A DNA stretch of 64,000 bases, taken from IMG/VR virus record IMGVR_UViG_3300047560_000921, positions 1 through 64,000 of that record. One strand, written 5' to 3'. The translations under genes were made by a program, and so were the position numbers. This document shows, piece by piece, positions 1 to 7,133 of the stretch; within the stretch, counting starts at the first letter, position 1, and the number at the start of each line of letters is the position of its first letter. Source of the DNA: a virus. Under the pieces are notes generated by a model. That model made no database searches. It worked only from the letters and a program-made list of their open reading frames with translations, and was not told where the DNA came from.

Positions 1-173
1 GTAACTTGCACACCTACGTGCCCGGCTGGCACAATAGTAAAAGATTCAAAGGCAATTACAACTGCAAGGAAAGCCAAGCCTAGTAAAATACCTGCCTTGC
101 TTTTCTCAAACAGAACATAAACTCCGCCTGCAATGGCAAGAGCAACAAGTACCGCGATGATTAAAATATACAT
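1..173 (-). CDS. SPFH/prohibitin-like membrane protein (5' part only)
   Basis: The gene runs off the left edge; only about 57 N-terminal residues are visible. They hold a hydrophobic N-terminal segment (about residues 2-22), a short charged stretch (FEKSKAG) and a second hydrophobic segment (about 31-47), followed by TIVPAGHVGVQV. VPAGHVGV after an N-terminal membrane anchor is typical of the start of SPFH (band 7/prohibitin/stomatin) domains. The ATG at 173 has an AAGGA ribosome site 6 bases upstream, right after the stop of the preceding gene. It is the last visible gene of an early operon. SPFH proteins form membrane-associated rings; a role in this phage is unknown. The call rests on a short motif. 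Confidence 0.6.
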   Translation of the reverse strand, partial: MYILIIAVLVALAIAGGVYVLFEKSKAGILLGLAFLAVVIAFESFTIVPAGHVGVQV

Positions 174-182
174 GATTTTTCC

Positions 183-356
183 TTAATAAAAGATTACAAA
201 CAAAAGCATTGCGCCCATGGTAAGCATGGAGCAAATTATACTATAAGCCAGCATTTTAGTCAATGACCAACGTTGGCTTAGATCCGTATTTCGAAACGCA
301 AAAGTGCTAACAACGAACAACACGAAAATAAACGCAAACGTCAGAAACATTCTCAT
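183..356 (-). CDS. small hydrophobic membrane protein, 57 aa
   Basis: The start codon at 356 overlaps the stop of the upstream 144-aa gene (ATGA), and the stop lies 9 bases before the SPFH-like gene, so the three are probably co-translated. The protein starts MRMFLTFAFIFVLFVV and ends LLFVIFY. It has two hydrophobic stretches (about residues 3-21 and 36-56) separated by a polar linker with RNTDLSQRW, which suggests a two-span inner-membrane protein. No family is recognised. Its position next to an SPFH-type protein makes a joint membrane role possible, but that is inference. Confidence 0.55.
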   Translation of the reverse strand: MRMFLTFAFIFVLFVVSTFAFRNTDLSQRWSLTKMLAYSIICSMLTMGAMLLFVIFY

Positions 357-787
357 GCAGTGTCTCCAAATTTAACTGTTGCTCCGCCCATTGTACCTGG
401 CATGGCCATTTTAATGGGAAGGTTGTCGTAGTAAGTGTCAGCAATATCAGCCATGTACTTTAGCATCAAATCGCCATAGTCAACTACGCTGTACTTGACA
501 TCGTCCCATGCTAGATACGGGTCCACTTCTCGTTCGCGACATTCATCAAAGTATTGCTGAACATGCGAAGTGTTATTCCACAGGAACGTTTGGTCTTGTC
601 CGGGAATCTCCATTGTAATTTGATATACTTCGTAGGTCTTTGTATCAAATACACAACTTGCAAAGCCCATGCCATCTGCATCGCAGAATTCCATGTACTG
701 TGCATTAGGACCAAAACAATTCCAAAGATACGAGTCGCCGCCATTCACTCGGCCCTTTGCGGCCGTAATAACGTCAAGTAGTTTCAT
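353..787 (-). CDS. hypothetical protein, 144 aa
   Basis: A clear ORF whose ATG lies one base after the stop of the 52-aa gene at 789-947, and whose stop overlaps the next start. The product is soluble and acidic, rich in Tyr, Asp and Trp (for example WDDVKYSVVDYGDLMLKYM). No domain is recognised. It belongs to the early operon driven from the promoter at 978-1006. Function unknown. Confidence 0.7.
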   Translation of the reverse strand: MKLLDVITAAKGRVNGGDSYLWNCFGPNAQYMEFCDADGMGFASCVFDTKTYEVYQITMEIPGQDQTFLWNNTSHVQQYFDECREREVDPYLAWDDVKYSVVDYGDLMLKYMADIADTYYDNLPIKMAMPGTMGGATVKFGDTA

Positions 788-788
788 G

Positions 789-947
789 TTAAGCCTTTTC
801 AGGAACTTTGTCTGTTTCGATGATTACTTTAATAAAGCGAAGTGCTTTGCGTTGATTGTCAAAAACAAATTCGTCCTGACCCTCGTCTGTGTTTACAACG
901 ACGATGACGCCGTTCTTCGCTTTTCGTACTTCCAATGCTTCGAGCAT
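789..947 (-). CDS. small hypothetical protein, 52 aa
   Basis: The ORF reads MLEALEVRKAKNGVIVVV...KVPEKA and is the first gene after the consensus promoter at 978-1006. It has a GAAAGGAAT ribosome site ahead of ATG 947. The stop is separated by one base from the start of the 144-aa gene. The predicted mix of beta strands (VIVVVN, EFVFD) and a helix (KALRFIKVIIE) suggests a compact alpha/beta fold, like many small early phage proteins that bind host factors. The family is not recognised. Confidence 0.6.
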   Translation of the reverse strand: MLEALEVRKAKNGVIVVVNTDEGQDEFVFDNQRKALRFIKVIIETDKVPEKA

Positions 948-977
948 AGTGATTCCTTTCGTAAGAAGTGATACTGT

Positions 978-1006
978 ATTATAAATTAAAAGGAATTAAA
1001 TGTCAA
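978..1006 (-). promoter_or_regulatory. consensus sigma70-type early promoter
   Basis: Read on the minus strand: TTGACA (1006-1001), a 17-base spacer, TATAAT (983-978). Both hexamers match the bacterial sigma70 consensus exactly. The expected start near 971 gives a leader of about 25 bases with a GGAAT ribosome site before ATG 947. It should drive the 52-aa, 144-aa, 57-aa and SPFH-like genes. The -35 box overlaps the end of the upstream 80-aa gene. Confidence 0.8.
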
Positions 1007-1245
1007 TCGCCAGTAGACAGCGAAGTCATCAAATGCTCTTGTTCGGTCATGTGTGCTGTTACTGTAATGTAGCCTAGTTGGTGGTAGTACAGGATTTGGT
1101 CTTTAATGTGGGGAGGACAGTTTTTGGATATTTCAATGCTAGCCCTGGGCGTAATTGAAATGCCGTCTGAAAAGGTAAAGCCTTTGTCACCGGGTCGGAG
1201 ACTTACTGTTTTGGTTTTTGGGAATATAAACTTTAACAAATCCAT
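1003..1245 (-). CDS. hypothetical protein, 80 aa, leaderless
   Basis: The ORF starts at ATG 1245, only six bases after a perfect TATAAT box, and has no usable ribosome site, so its mRNA is probably leaderless. The product begins MDLLKFIFPKTKTVSLRPGD, with a basic N-terminal half and a His-rich C-terminal half (PPHIKDQ, YYHQLGY, HMTEQEH). No family is recognised. A small protein under a palindrome-covered promoter is often a regulator, but no DNA-binding motif is evident. Confidence 0.65.
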   Translation of the reverse strand: MDLLKFIFPKTKTVSLRPGDKGFTFSDGISITPRASIEISKNCPPHIKDQILYYHQLGYITVTAHMTEQEHLMTSLSTGD

Positions 1246-1280
1246 ACCTGCATTATATAACAGGTATGGATTAATGTCAA
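1241..1280 (-). promoter_or_regulatory. sigma70-type promoter overlapped by a 10-bp palindrome
   Basis: On the minus strand TTGACA (1280-1275) and TATAAT are separated by exactly 17 bases, and ATG 1245 follows the -10 after six bases. A perfect 10-bp inverted repeat (TCCATACCTG at 1241-1250, CAGGTATGGA at 1261-1270) flanks the -10 box. This looks like an operator: a dimeric repressor there would block the promoter. In RNA only one arm would be transcribed, so a DNA-level role is more likely than a hairpin. Confidence 0.75.
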
Positions 1281-2852
1281 TTACTTTAGCTTGCGAGTCA
1301 TTGCGACTGGCGCTTTTTTGGTTTTGGCCGCTGTAGTTTGCGCTAATTCTGGAGCCAAATCTTGCGCTACGCTACCGGTGTCTGCCTTTTTGGACTTTTT
1401 CTTCTTGTCTCGGATTTCTTTACCGTAGGTAATTTTTGGAGCAACACTTTGAGTATCTGTCCAATTGTATAAGGTGCTGTTAAGTTCAAAATCGCCCCAC
1501 TGTTCACTCATTGCATCGGGACCTTTGATATAAGAGTAAGTGAACGTAGGCTGGTGAATGAACAAGATACCATCGTATGTTTGTCCTGTTTCGTCGCGAC
1601 TTGTTTCCATGTAGTACTTGTAAGTCATTAGGAACCATTGCTTGCGGAATTCTTCTACATCAAAACTACAAGACCTGTCAATTGTTTTTAGCAAGTCATT
1701 GTACATCGACTTATCCATTTTAGGATAAACGTGCATGATCATACCATGAAACATATCCTTAACTGTATTAGGTGTTGCTCCGTTTTTCTTTGCAAATAAC
1801 TTTAGTGCTTGTGACAATGCATTTAAGTTAGCTAGACCAAAGTGCAGTGGACTCTTTCCGTTGTTCCAACCTAAACTTGGTTTAGCTCCTTTAGTAGGCG
1901 GAGTTGCTTGTGTTAGCCAATCGCTACCTTCTTTACCGATGATGTTAAACAACTGTTGGTTAAAGTCTTTATAATATGTTGCTCCATCTCCGTATGTACC
2001 TTTGCCACCGAAGCCTTTAAGTCGAGCACCTTGAGCTTTAACTTCAACTTCCTTGCCGTTAATTTCCATTGGGCTAGGGTTATGCAGTTTATCTTTCTTT
2101 GTTACGCCAGCATTGCCAACGTTCAAGTCGCCCTTACCACGCTTAGTAATGCCTGCTCCTAAGATTAAGAAGAACGCTTCGCCATCACCTGTAGCCGCAG
2201 ATGTTGTACTAGGATAAACACGCATAGTAATCAAACGTGTCTTAATAAAGTCAACAACTGGATTCTTCTTGATCATAATCAAATCATCAATACTACCCTT
2301 ACCTTGTGTTGTAAGTTTCTTAGTGTTAATAATGCCACCACCAGTGTTTGGACGTTCACCAGTAGTGTCTAAACGCATAGCAATAGCTAACTTGTCTTCT
2401 AGTGTACCCGGGGCTTCTACAAACAAGTTAATGATACGCTGATGGTCGTCTGGGCGGTTTACGTCTTTTTCTAGTAGGGCAGGAACAATGTATTCTTCCA
2501 ACATCTTCTTGTTATAGAACGCCCATACTTGGTCAGCACGTTCTGGGTTTACTTGTTTAAGCAAACTTAGCAACTGTAGCTCGTCGGCATTAATAGCTTC
2601 GCCGACTGGAGGCTGTTCAGTTGGCTCTGCCACTGGGGCAGGTTGTACTTGTGCTTGCGGCTCTTGTGCGGCTTGTTGATCTGTTTGTGCTAGCTGTGTT
2701 AAAAACTGGACCATGCTAGCCATAACATTTTGGCTAACATCTCCTGCTTTAACGTCCGTAGCAATTTCTTGTAATTCAGGCTCTAATGCTTGAATTTCTG
2801 CATCTGGCTTAGATGCTTCTGAAATGATGTTAATATATTTTCTAAGACTCAT
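1281..2852 (-). CDS. putative capsid-targeted PD-(D/E)XK nuclease-like protein
   Basis: I place the start at ATG 2852 (MSLRKYINIISEA) because an ACTAAATA late promoter lies 20 bases upstream; this gives 523 aa. The first 13 residues resemble the T4 capsid-targeting sequence of internal head proteins (MKTYQEFIAEA), including an I-x-E|A cleavage site for the gp21 protease (after E12). Residues 60-80 are a Gln/Pro/Ala-rich linker. Around 225-272 the pattern GEAFF, GDLNV, then EVEVKAQ places E225, D242, E270 and K272 as in PD-(D/E)XK nuclease cores. The C-terminus is Lys-rich (DKKKKSKKAD). I infer a packaged nuclease-fold protein delivered with the DNA; activity is not shown. Confidence 0.5.
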   Translation of the reverse strand: MSLRKYINIISEASKPDAEIQALEPELQEIATDVKAGDVSQNVMASMVQFLTQLAQTDQQAAQEPQAQVQPAPVAEPTEQPPVGEAINADELQLLSLLKQVNPERADQVWAFYNKKMLEEYIVPALLEKDVNRPDDHQRIINLFVEAPGTLEDKLAIAMRLDTTGERPNTGGGIINTKKLTTQGKGSIDDLIMIKKNPVVDFIKTRLITMRVYPSTTSAATGDGEAFFLILGAGITKRGKGDLNVGNAGVTKKDKLHNPSPMEINGKEVEVKAQGARLKGFGGKGTYGDGATYYKDFNQQLFNIIGKEGSDWLTQATPPTKGAKPSLGWNNGKSPLHFGLANLNALSQALKLFAKKNGATPNTVKDMFHGMIMHVYPKMDKSMYNDLLKTIDRSCSFDVEEFRKQWFLMTYKYYMETSRDETGQTYDGILFIHQPTFTYSYIKGPDAMSEQWGDFELNSTLYNWTDTQSVAPKITYGKEIRDKKKKSKKADTGSVAQDLAPELAQTTAAKTKKAPVAMTRKLK

Positions 2853-2871
2853 GGAAAACCCCGTAATCAAC

Positions 2872-2879
2872 TATTTAGT
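2872..2879 (-). promoter_or_regulatory. late promoter box ACTAAATA
   Basis: The minus-strand octamer matches the TAAATA core of T4-type late promoters and lies 19 bases before ATG 2852. It overlaps the stop codon of the upstream 152-aa gene, a compact arrangement repeated at several late genes here. Confidence 0.5.
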
Positions 2880-3337
2880 TAACCCAGGGTTGCATCTTCC
2901 ATGCCAGCCACGCGGAGTTTGACAATATTGGTAATTTGCCATTGCTTAGTGTCCAAGCCTTTGATTACGCCCAGGAACTTGTTACGCAATAGTGCAAATT
3001 CGTTTATTAGCTTGCTCAAGCTAACAACTTCCGAGTCGCCGTCTACGTATCTATCCGCATCACGTGAACTTAGTGCCCTGTTGTAGTGTTCAATGAATTT
3101 CTTGAACTTGTCGCTACGCAATTTACGTAGGTCAATGTTAAGGTGCTCCAGGATAGCTTCAATGTCCTGTAGCTGATTAAATCTATGCTCAAAAATGCCG
3201 GGCATTTCCCGGCTTGCAATTTCAACGTTACCACGAAGCCTAATATCAGATTTTGCGTCTGCAATCTCAGCTTCGTAGTACTCTATGCAATTTGCTATTT
3301 GAGTTAAGTCCTGTGTGACTGTATTAAACCAAGTCAT
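2879..3337 (-). CDS. hypothetical protein, 152 aa, helical
   Basis: The start overlaps the stop of the 91-aa gene (TAATG), so it is translationally coupled. The protein is predominantly helical (IANCIEYYEAEIADAKSD; LQDIEAILEHLNIDLRKL) and probably coiled-coil, with no catalytic motif seen. It is the last gene of the gp32-uvsX transcription unit, so a replication/recombination accessory role is plausible but unproven. Confidence 0.7.
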   Translation of the reverse strand: MTWFNTVTQDLTQIANCIEYYEAEIADAKSDIRLRGNVEIASREMPGIFEHRFNQLQDIEAILEHLNIDLRKLRSDKFKKFIEHYNRALSSRDADRYVDGDSEVVSLSKLINEFALLRNKFLGVIKGLDTKQWQITNIVKLRVAGMEDATLG

Positions 3338-3612
3338 TATTCTTCGTCATCGTAGTCGTCATAGTCTAGCGTATCGCTTTCGAAAGCTTCGTCATCCTCA
3401 TATTCCGAATCCGATTCGCTGTACTCATATAGCTCGTTAAGAGCAGAATCCAAAGTATTGTCTTGGCCGCGCATATCTGCAGAAATGCTTTCTACGTCGC
3501 CGAATTCTTCTGCTGTTCTAAGCATAGACACTGCGGCTTCGAGAGCTTCTTTCTTTTGAATATACGGCTTTAGGGTAAGCCAAAGGTTTACTAAAAATTC
3601 TGGATCATGCAT
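3337..3612 (-). CDS. acidic hypothetical protein, 91 aa
   Basis: It lies two bases after uvsX and overlaps the next gene by one base. The first half is helical (HDPEFLVNLWLTLKPYIQKKEALEAAVSML); the second half is extremely acidic (SESDSEYEDDEAFESD, then DYDDYDDEE). Acidic C-terminal tails in phage replication proteins often act as DNA mimics or protein docking tails. No family is recognised. Confidence 0.65.
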   Translation of the reverse strand: MHDPEFLVNLWLTLKPYIQKKEALEAAVSMLRTAEEFGDVESISADMRGQDNTLDSALNELYEYSESDSEYEDDEAFESDTLDYDDYDDEE

Positions 3613-3613
3613 G

Positions 3614-4684
3614 TTATTCTTCCTCAGTTGAAATTTCCTCGGTATTTATTGCCGGTGCATTTAAATTTCTTAGTGTAAAGTCTGCCATAACTTTGTCAAG
3701 ACTTCCGTTGTCGTTACGTTCCCATGCCTTGCGGAATTGTTTAATAATTTCGCCGTCAATGGTTGTGTAAACCAAACTGTTGCCTTCTTTCTTTAATAGC
3801 TCTTTACCTTCGAACATGTCAACTAAGCCGCTGTAAGGACTCATACCAGTTTCATAAGGAATCTTTACCTGCACACTTTCAAAAGGTTTGGCATAACGTG
3901 TCTTCATGATTTTACATGCTGAACGAATACCTTTAACATCGCTGACTTTGTTACCTTCGTCGTCTTCTTTCAACTTCAGTTTACGCATTGCAACAACGAT
4001 TGAGCTTGCATAGATAAAGCCCTGTCCACCAGAAATTTTATCGTCTGGATCAAACATGTCTTGACTTGCGTATGTGTGGTTAGTTGCAACTAGACCCAAA
4101 TTCAAACTACCAAACATGTTAACACAGTTACGAACAAGTGCTGTAAGTGCTTTAGGCTTGCGACCCATGTCACCTTTCATGTCACCTGCTTCAAACTGAT
4201 TAACGTCAGTTGGTGTCAACAACATACCCAAGCTGTCCAGTACGAATAGTACTTTTGGCCTATCTGCTTCTGGTAGTGTTTTGTATTCCTTAACGAACTC
4301 ACTAATCATTTTAGCGACATCGTCAATCATAGCCATGTTAAGTTTTAGCAACTTAGATTCGCTAGTGTCAACGCCAAGTGCATGTAGCCATGCTTCGTCA
4401 AGGGCGTTTTCAGTGTCAACTAGAACAACATAAATGCCTTGTTCTTGTGCGTGACGAACTAAATTACCGCTGGCAATAAAACTCTTGCCTGCTCCAGATT
4501 CACCTGCTAGTACAGTTACTTTGCCTAGTGGTACTCCGCGATTGAAGTCGCCGCTAATCAAATAGTTCAGTGCATAGTTGCCTGTACTGATCCAATCTGT
4601 AGGATCGTTAAACCCAATACTAAGTCCGTCAATTGACTTAGTCAAGGTTTTGCGAAATTTGCTCGCGTCAAATGGTTTTGTCAT
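3614..4684 (-). CDS. uvsX: UvsX RecA-like recombinase
   Basis: The 356-aa length fits T4 UvsX (391 aa). UvsX coats single-stranded DNA and drives strand exchange for repair and recombination-dependent replication, working with gp32 and gp46/47, which are also in this window. The Walker A motif GESGAGKS is at residues 61-68. Walker B is the hydrophobic strand ending VLFVLDSLGML. Further RecA landmarks are a TNHTY loop and GGQGFIYASSIVVAMRK. A short acidic tail (EEISTEEE) ends the protein. It follows gp32 after a hairpin and continues into two small genes. Confidence 0.95.
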   Translation of the reverse strand: MTKPFDASKFRKTLTKSIDGLSIGFNDPTDWISTGNYALNYLISGDFNRGVPLGKVTVLAGESGAGKSFIASGNLVRHAQEQGIYVVLVDTENALDEAWLHALGVDTSESKLLKLNMAMIDDVAKMISEFVKEYKTLPEADRPKVLFVLDSLGMLLTPTDVNQFEAGDMKGDMGRKPKALTALVRNCVNMFGSLNLGLVATNHTYASQDMFDPDDKISGGQGFIYASSIVVAMRKLKLKEDDEGNKVSDVKGIRSACKIMKTRYAKPFESVQVKIPYETGMSPYSGLVDMFEGKELLKKEGNSLVYTTIDGEIIKQFRKAWERNDNGSLDKVMADFTLRNLNAPAINTEEISTEEE

Positions 4685-4711
4685 ATTTCTTCCTATTAGA
4701 TTAAACAGAAT

Positions 4712-4731
4712 AGCAGGGGTTTCCCCCTGCT
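4712..4731 (-). terminator. intercistronic hairpin between gp32 and uvsX
   Basis: An 8-bp perfect stem (AGCAGGGG/CCCCTGCT) with a 4-base loop lies just after the gp32 stop. On the minus strand it is followed by ATTCTGTTT, a weak T-rich tail. It probably acts as a partial terminator, reducing uvsX relative to the abundant gp32, or protects the gp32 3' end. Confidence 0.6.
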
Positions 4732-4736
4732 AGCAA

Positions 4737-5729
4737 TTAAGCCTGTTTACGATTACGAATCATGCTCAGCAAGTCGTCTACGCTGGGCTTACCAGCGCCA
4801 CTAGCTGTTACACTAGGTGCTTCAGCTTGCGCTGGAGCGGCAGGTGCCGGAGTTGGTGCGGCCACTGGGGCTGGGCGACTTACAACTGCTGGGGTATCTT
4901 CATCCATGTCGTCAGTGGAAGCAGTAGTACCGCTACCAGAGCTAAAGCCAGCTGGCTTGTAGAAGTTTGCCCAACGAGCTGGATCATACAACTCACCGTC
5001 AACGCTAGCTTCGAACATTTCGTAGATGGCGTTTAGTTCTTCAGCATTAGGCTTCTTAGGCATAAAGTCGTTTAAGTTGTACAAACCAAACTGAGCGATA
5101 GCGCCAAGTTCTTGTTCGTTCAAGCTACGTTCTTTACGTGCCCATGAGCTAGTGCTGTAGTCAGCGTATTGACCTTTAGTGGTCTTTGCAAGGCGGAAGT
5201 CTGTACCTTGCATGTAATCGGTTGGAAGTTCAACCATTTCAGGATCCATCAATGCTGTCTTGATGATGTTGAAAATGCTTGAGTTGATAACAAAGCGACG
5301 GATCGCATTTTCAGGAAGTGCGTCTTCTTGAAGTGGGCTGTTAACAACAAAGCCTTGGAACAAGTAACTACGCTTTTTCCAGTACTTACGTGCTGTTTCT
5401 TCCATGCGCTTGTCTTTGAACCATGGGCGAATTGCCGCATGGACTGGACATGTTTCATTCCACATTTCAACGCAAGGAACTGTTACTGTTACCTTCTTGT
5501 TTGTTTCTCCGCCTTTAATGCCAGCGAAGTCAATACGAATCATTTGACGTTCACGCCAAAAGAATGTGTTGCTTTCATCTGCGTCTGGGAGGAATCGTAG
5601 TGTTGCGGTGCTACCTTCTGGGATGTTCCAGAACGGATAAATTGCATTATCCATACCGCCTCGGCTGTTGCCTTTAGATTTGTTTTCTTCTTGAAGAAGT
5701 CTTGCGCGAATATCTGCCAATGATGCCAT
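4737..5729 (-). CDS. 32: gp32 single-stranded DNA-binding protein
   Basis: Cooperative ssDNA-binding protein of the replisome and recombination machinery. The 330-aa product starts MASLADIRARLLQEENKSK, a basic N-terminal arm like that used by T4 gp32 for cooperativity. It has the core pattern YPFWNIPEGSTATLRFLPD, and a Cys/His stretch (VPCVEMWNETCPVH) that could bind zinc as in T4 gp32. The Ala/Pro-rich linker (about 265-310) ends with the segment PSVDDLLSMIRNRKQA. The start has a strong AAGGAG site. It is preceded by its own promoter and a leader of about 55 bases. Confidence 0.92.
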   Translation of the reverse strand: MASLADIRARLLQEENKSKGNSRGGMDNAIYPFWNIPEGSTATLRFLPDADESNTFFWRERQMIRIDFAGIKGGETNKKVTVTVPCVEMWNETCPVHAAIRPWFKDKRMEETARKYWKKRSYLFQGFVVNSPLQEDALPENAIRRFVINSSIFNIIKTALMDPEMVELPTDYMQGTDFRLAKTTKGQYADYSTSSWARKERSLNEQELGAIAQFGLYNLNDFMPKKPNAEELNAIYEMFEASVDGELYDPARWANFYKPAGFSSGSGTTASTDDMDEDTPAVVSRPAPVAAPTPAPAAPAQAEAPSVTASGAGKPSVDDLLSMIRNRKQA

Positions 5730-5764
5730 AATTTTTCTCCTTAATGTGCCATTGTTTGCCTAGA

Positions 5765-5787
5765 GAGGCTTACTATATGTAAGTCTC
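5765..5787 (-). promoter_or_regulatory. inverted repeat at the gp32 transcription start
   Basis: An 8-bp stem with one mismatch (GAG-A-CTTAC, loop ATATA, GTAAG-C-CTC on the minus strand) spans the predicted gp32 transcription start, 36-58 bases before the ATG. T4 gp32 represses its own translation through a structured leader; this repeat is a candidate analogue, or a DNA operator. The evidence is only the symmetry and position. Confidence 0.35.
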
Positions 5788-5790
5788 ACG

Positions 5791-5820
5791 ATTATAACTG
5801 TACTACTCAGTGTAAGTCAA
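5791..5820 (-). promoter_or_regulatory. sigma70-type promoter for gp32
   Basis: On the minus strand TTGACT (5820-5815), an 18-base spacer and TATAAT (5796-5791). The predicted start near 5784 gives a leader of about 55 bases ending in a strong ribosome site. It serves gp32 and, through the weak hairpin, uvsX and the two small genes behind it. Confidence 0.75.
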
Positions 5821-5824
5821 GTTA

Positions 5825-7120
5825 TTATTTTTGTTTGGTTAAAACAGATTTTACCGAATACTTTTGGCTTACGCCACGTACTAGATCAAATACTGATTCA
5901 TCCAAACTACGTGTTTCCACGTGTTCAGTATTTACGCTTTTAGATTTCCTGATCAGATTTCTAATTGCGCTGTTAAATGAATTTTTACCTTCTACGTCCA
6001 TTGTACCGTAATGCTCAGCCGCAGTGTCAATGACGTCTTTGTGCTGGGGATTAGTTAAATGGTCGCTGATGTAACGTGCTAAGTGTTTAAGTTTAGCATC
6101 GTGATCGTCGAATGTCAAGTTAATAGGATTGTCTGGATCATTTTCATCCAGGTCGCTGATATCAAATTTCGGTTGTGCATCAACTAAGCTAACCAAATCA
6201 CGTAAGGCTTTTTGGCTGGACTCTAGTTGCTCGCGTTCTTTAACCATGCTATACAAGAATGGTGCGGCGCTTTCGACTGCTTGGTTTAGTGTATGGCGTG
6301 TGAACTTAGCTGTAATAGGACTAATGTCATCGTCTTCACTTAATGTTACTGGTCGATACTTGATAGATTCAAATTTGTTGGTACGCACTGCACGTAGAAT
6401 TTCTTCGCTACGTGTGTTGGCCATTTCAACTAAGTCGCTAGTTTCTTCATTAATGAAACCTTGACCGTTAGCGTGACGTACAAACTTACGTAGACTTGCG
6501 TACTGTTCGCACAAGCCTAAAATCATTTGGCCGCGTTCATCGTATGGGTAGCCGCCTTCTGCAATGTGACGTGCCATACTACGTGCGCCTGTTAGCCAAC
6601 GCATTGGGAACTGGAAACGTTCGCCTTGGGCGTTTTCAATGTAAATGGACTTGATGCTACGGCTACGGGCGCCGCGGATCTCTTCGTTAACAGGCTTGCT
6701 GTGGCGAATGATTAAACGAGCATTACCTGTACTTTGGTAGCTACTGCGTGTTGAGCCCGACATTGGACTAAAACTTTCATCAACATGTTCTACGTTCATA
6801 AATGCAAAATTCTTAGGTTCTAGTTTCTTGCCAAAGTTCTTTACTGTGAACTTTAGCATATAGTGTTCTGCTGTATTTTTAACTGCGTTTTTCAATAACT
6901 CAATATCGTCGGGATCTGCTTGGTTGCTTACGTTCAAACTGACTTCGCCGTTTTTGTCATCAATGAAAACTAGTGAGTGCAAGTCTTCAATAAAGAATCG
7001 TACTGCTTCATTAGGGTCCAAGGTTTTCTTAGCTTCCTCGTCGCCCATGATAAATTTACGATTTGTACCAGTTAACAAATCAAATATTCTTTTACTAACG
7101 TTTTTGTAATTGACAGTCAT
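5825..7120 (-). CDS. hypothetical protein, 431 aa
   Basis: I chose ATG 7120 (MTVNYKNVSKRIFDLLTGTNR) because a GATAAATA late box ends five bases before it; a longer TTG start at 7147 would lie upstream of that box. The protein has KEREQLESSQKALRDLVSL, a likely coiled coil, and acidic stretches (DLDENDPDNPINLTFDDHD). No catalytic motif is recognised. It lies between the terminase and gp32, on the late side of the boundary. A virion or assembly role is the likeliest, but I cannot name it. Confidence 0.65.
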   Translation of the reverse strand: MTVNYKNVSKRIFDLLTGTNRKFIMGDEEAKKTLDPNEAVRFFIEDLHSLVFIDDKNGEVSLNVSNQADPDDIELLKNAVKNTAEHYMLKFTVKNFGKKLEPKNFAFMNVEHVDESFSPMSGSTRSSYQSTGNARLIIRHSKPVNEEIRGARSRSIKSIYIENAQGERFQFPMRWLTGARSMARHIAEGGYPYDERGQMILGLCEQYASLRKFVRHANGQGFINEETSDLVEMANTRSEEILRAVRTNKFESIKYRPVTLSEDDDISPITAKFTRHTLNQAVESAAPFLYSMVKEREQLESSQKALRDLVSLVDAQPKFDISDLDENDPDNPINLTFDDHDAKLKHLARYISDHLTNPQHKDVIDTAAEHYGTMDVEGKNSFNSAIRNLIRKSKSVNTEHVETRSLDESVFDLVRGVSQKYSVKSVLTKQK

Positions 7121-7125
7121 GCTTT

Positions 7126-7133
7126 TATTTATC
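7126..7133 (-). promoter_or_regulatory. late promoter box GATAAATA
   Basis: The box lies immediately after the terminase stop codon and only five bases before ATG 7120, so the late transcript of the 431-aa gene may be leaderless. Confidence 0.6.
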
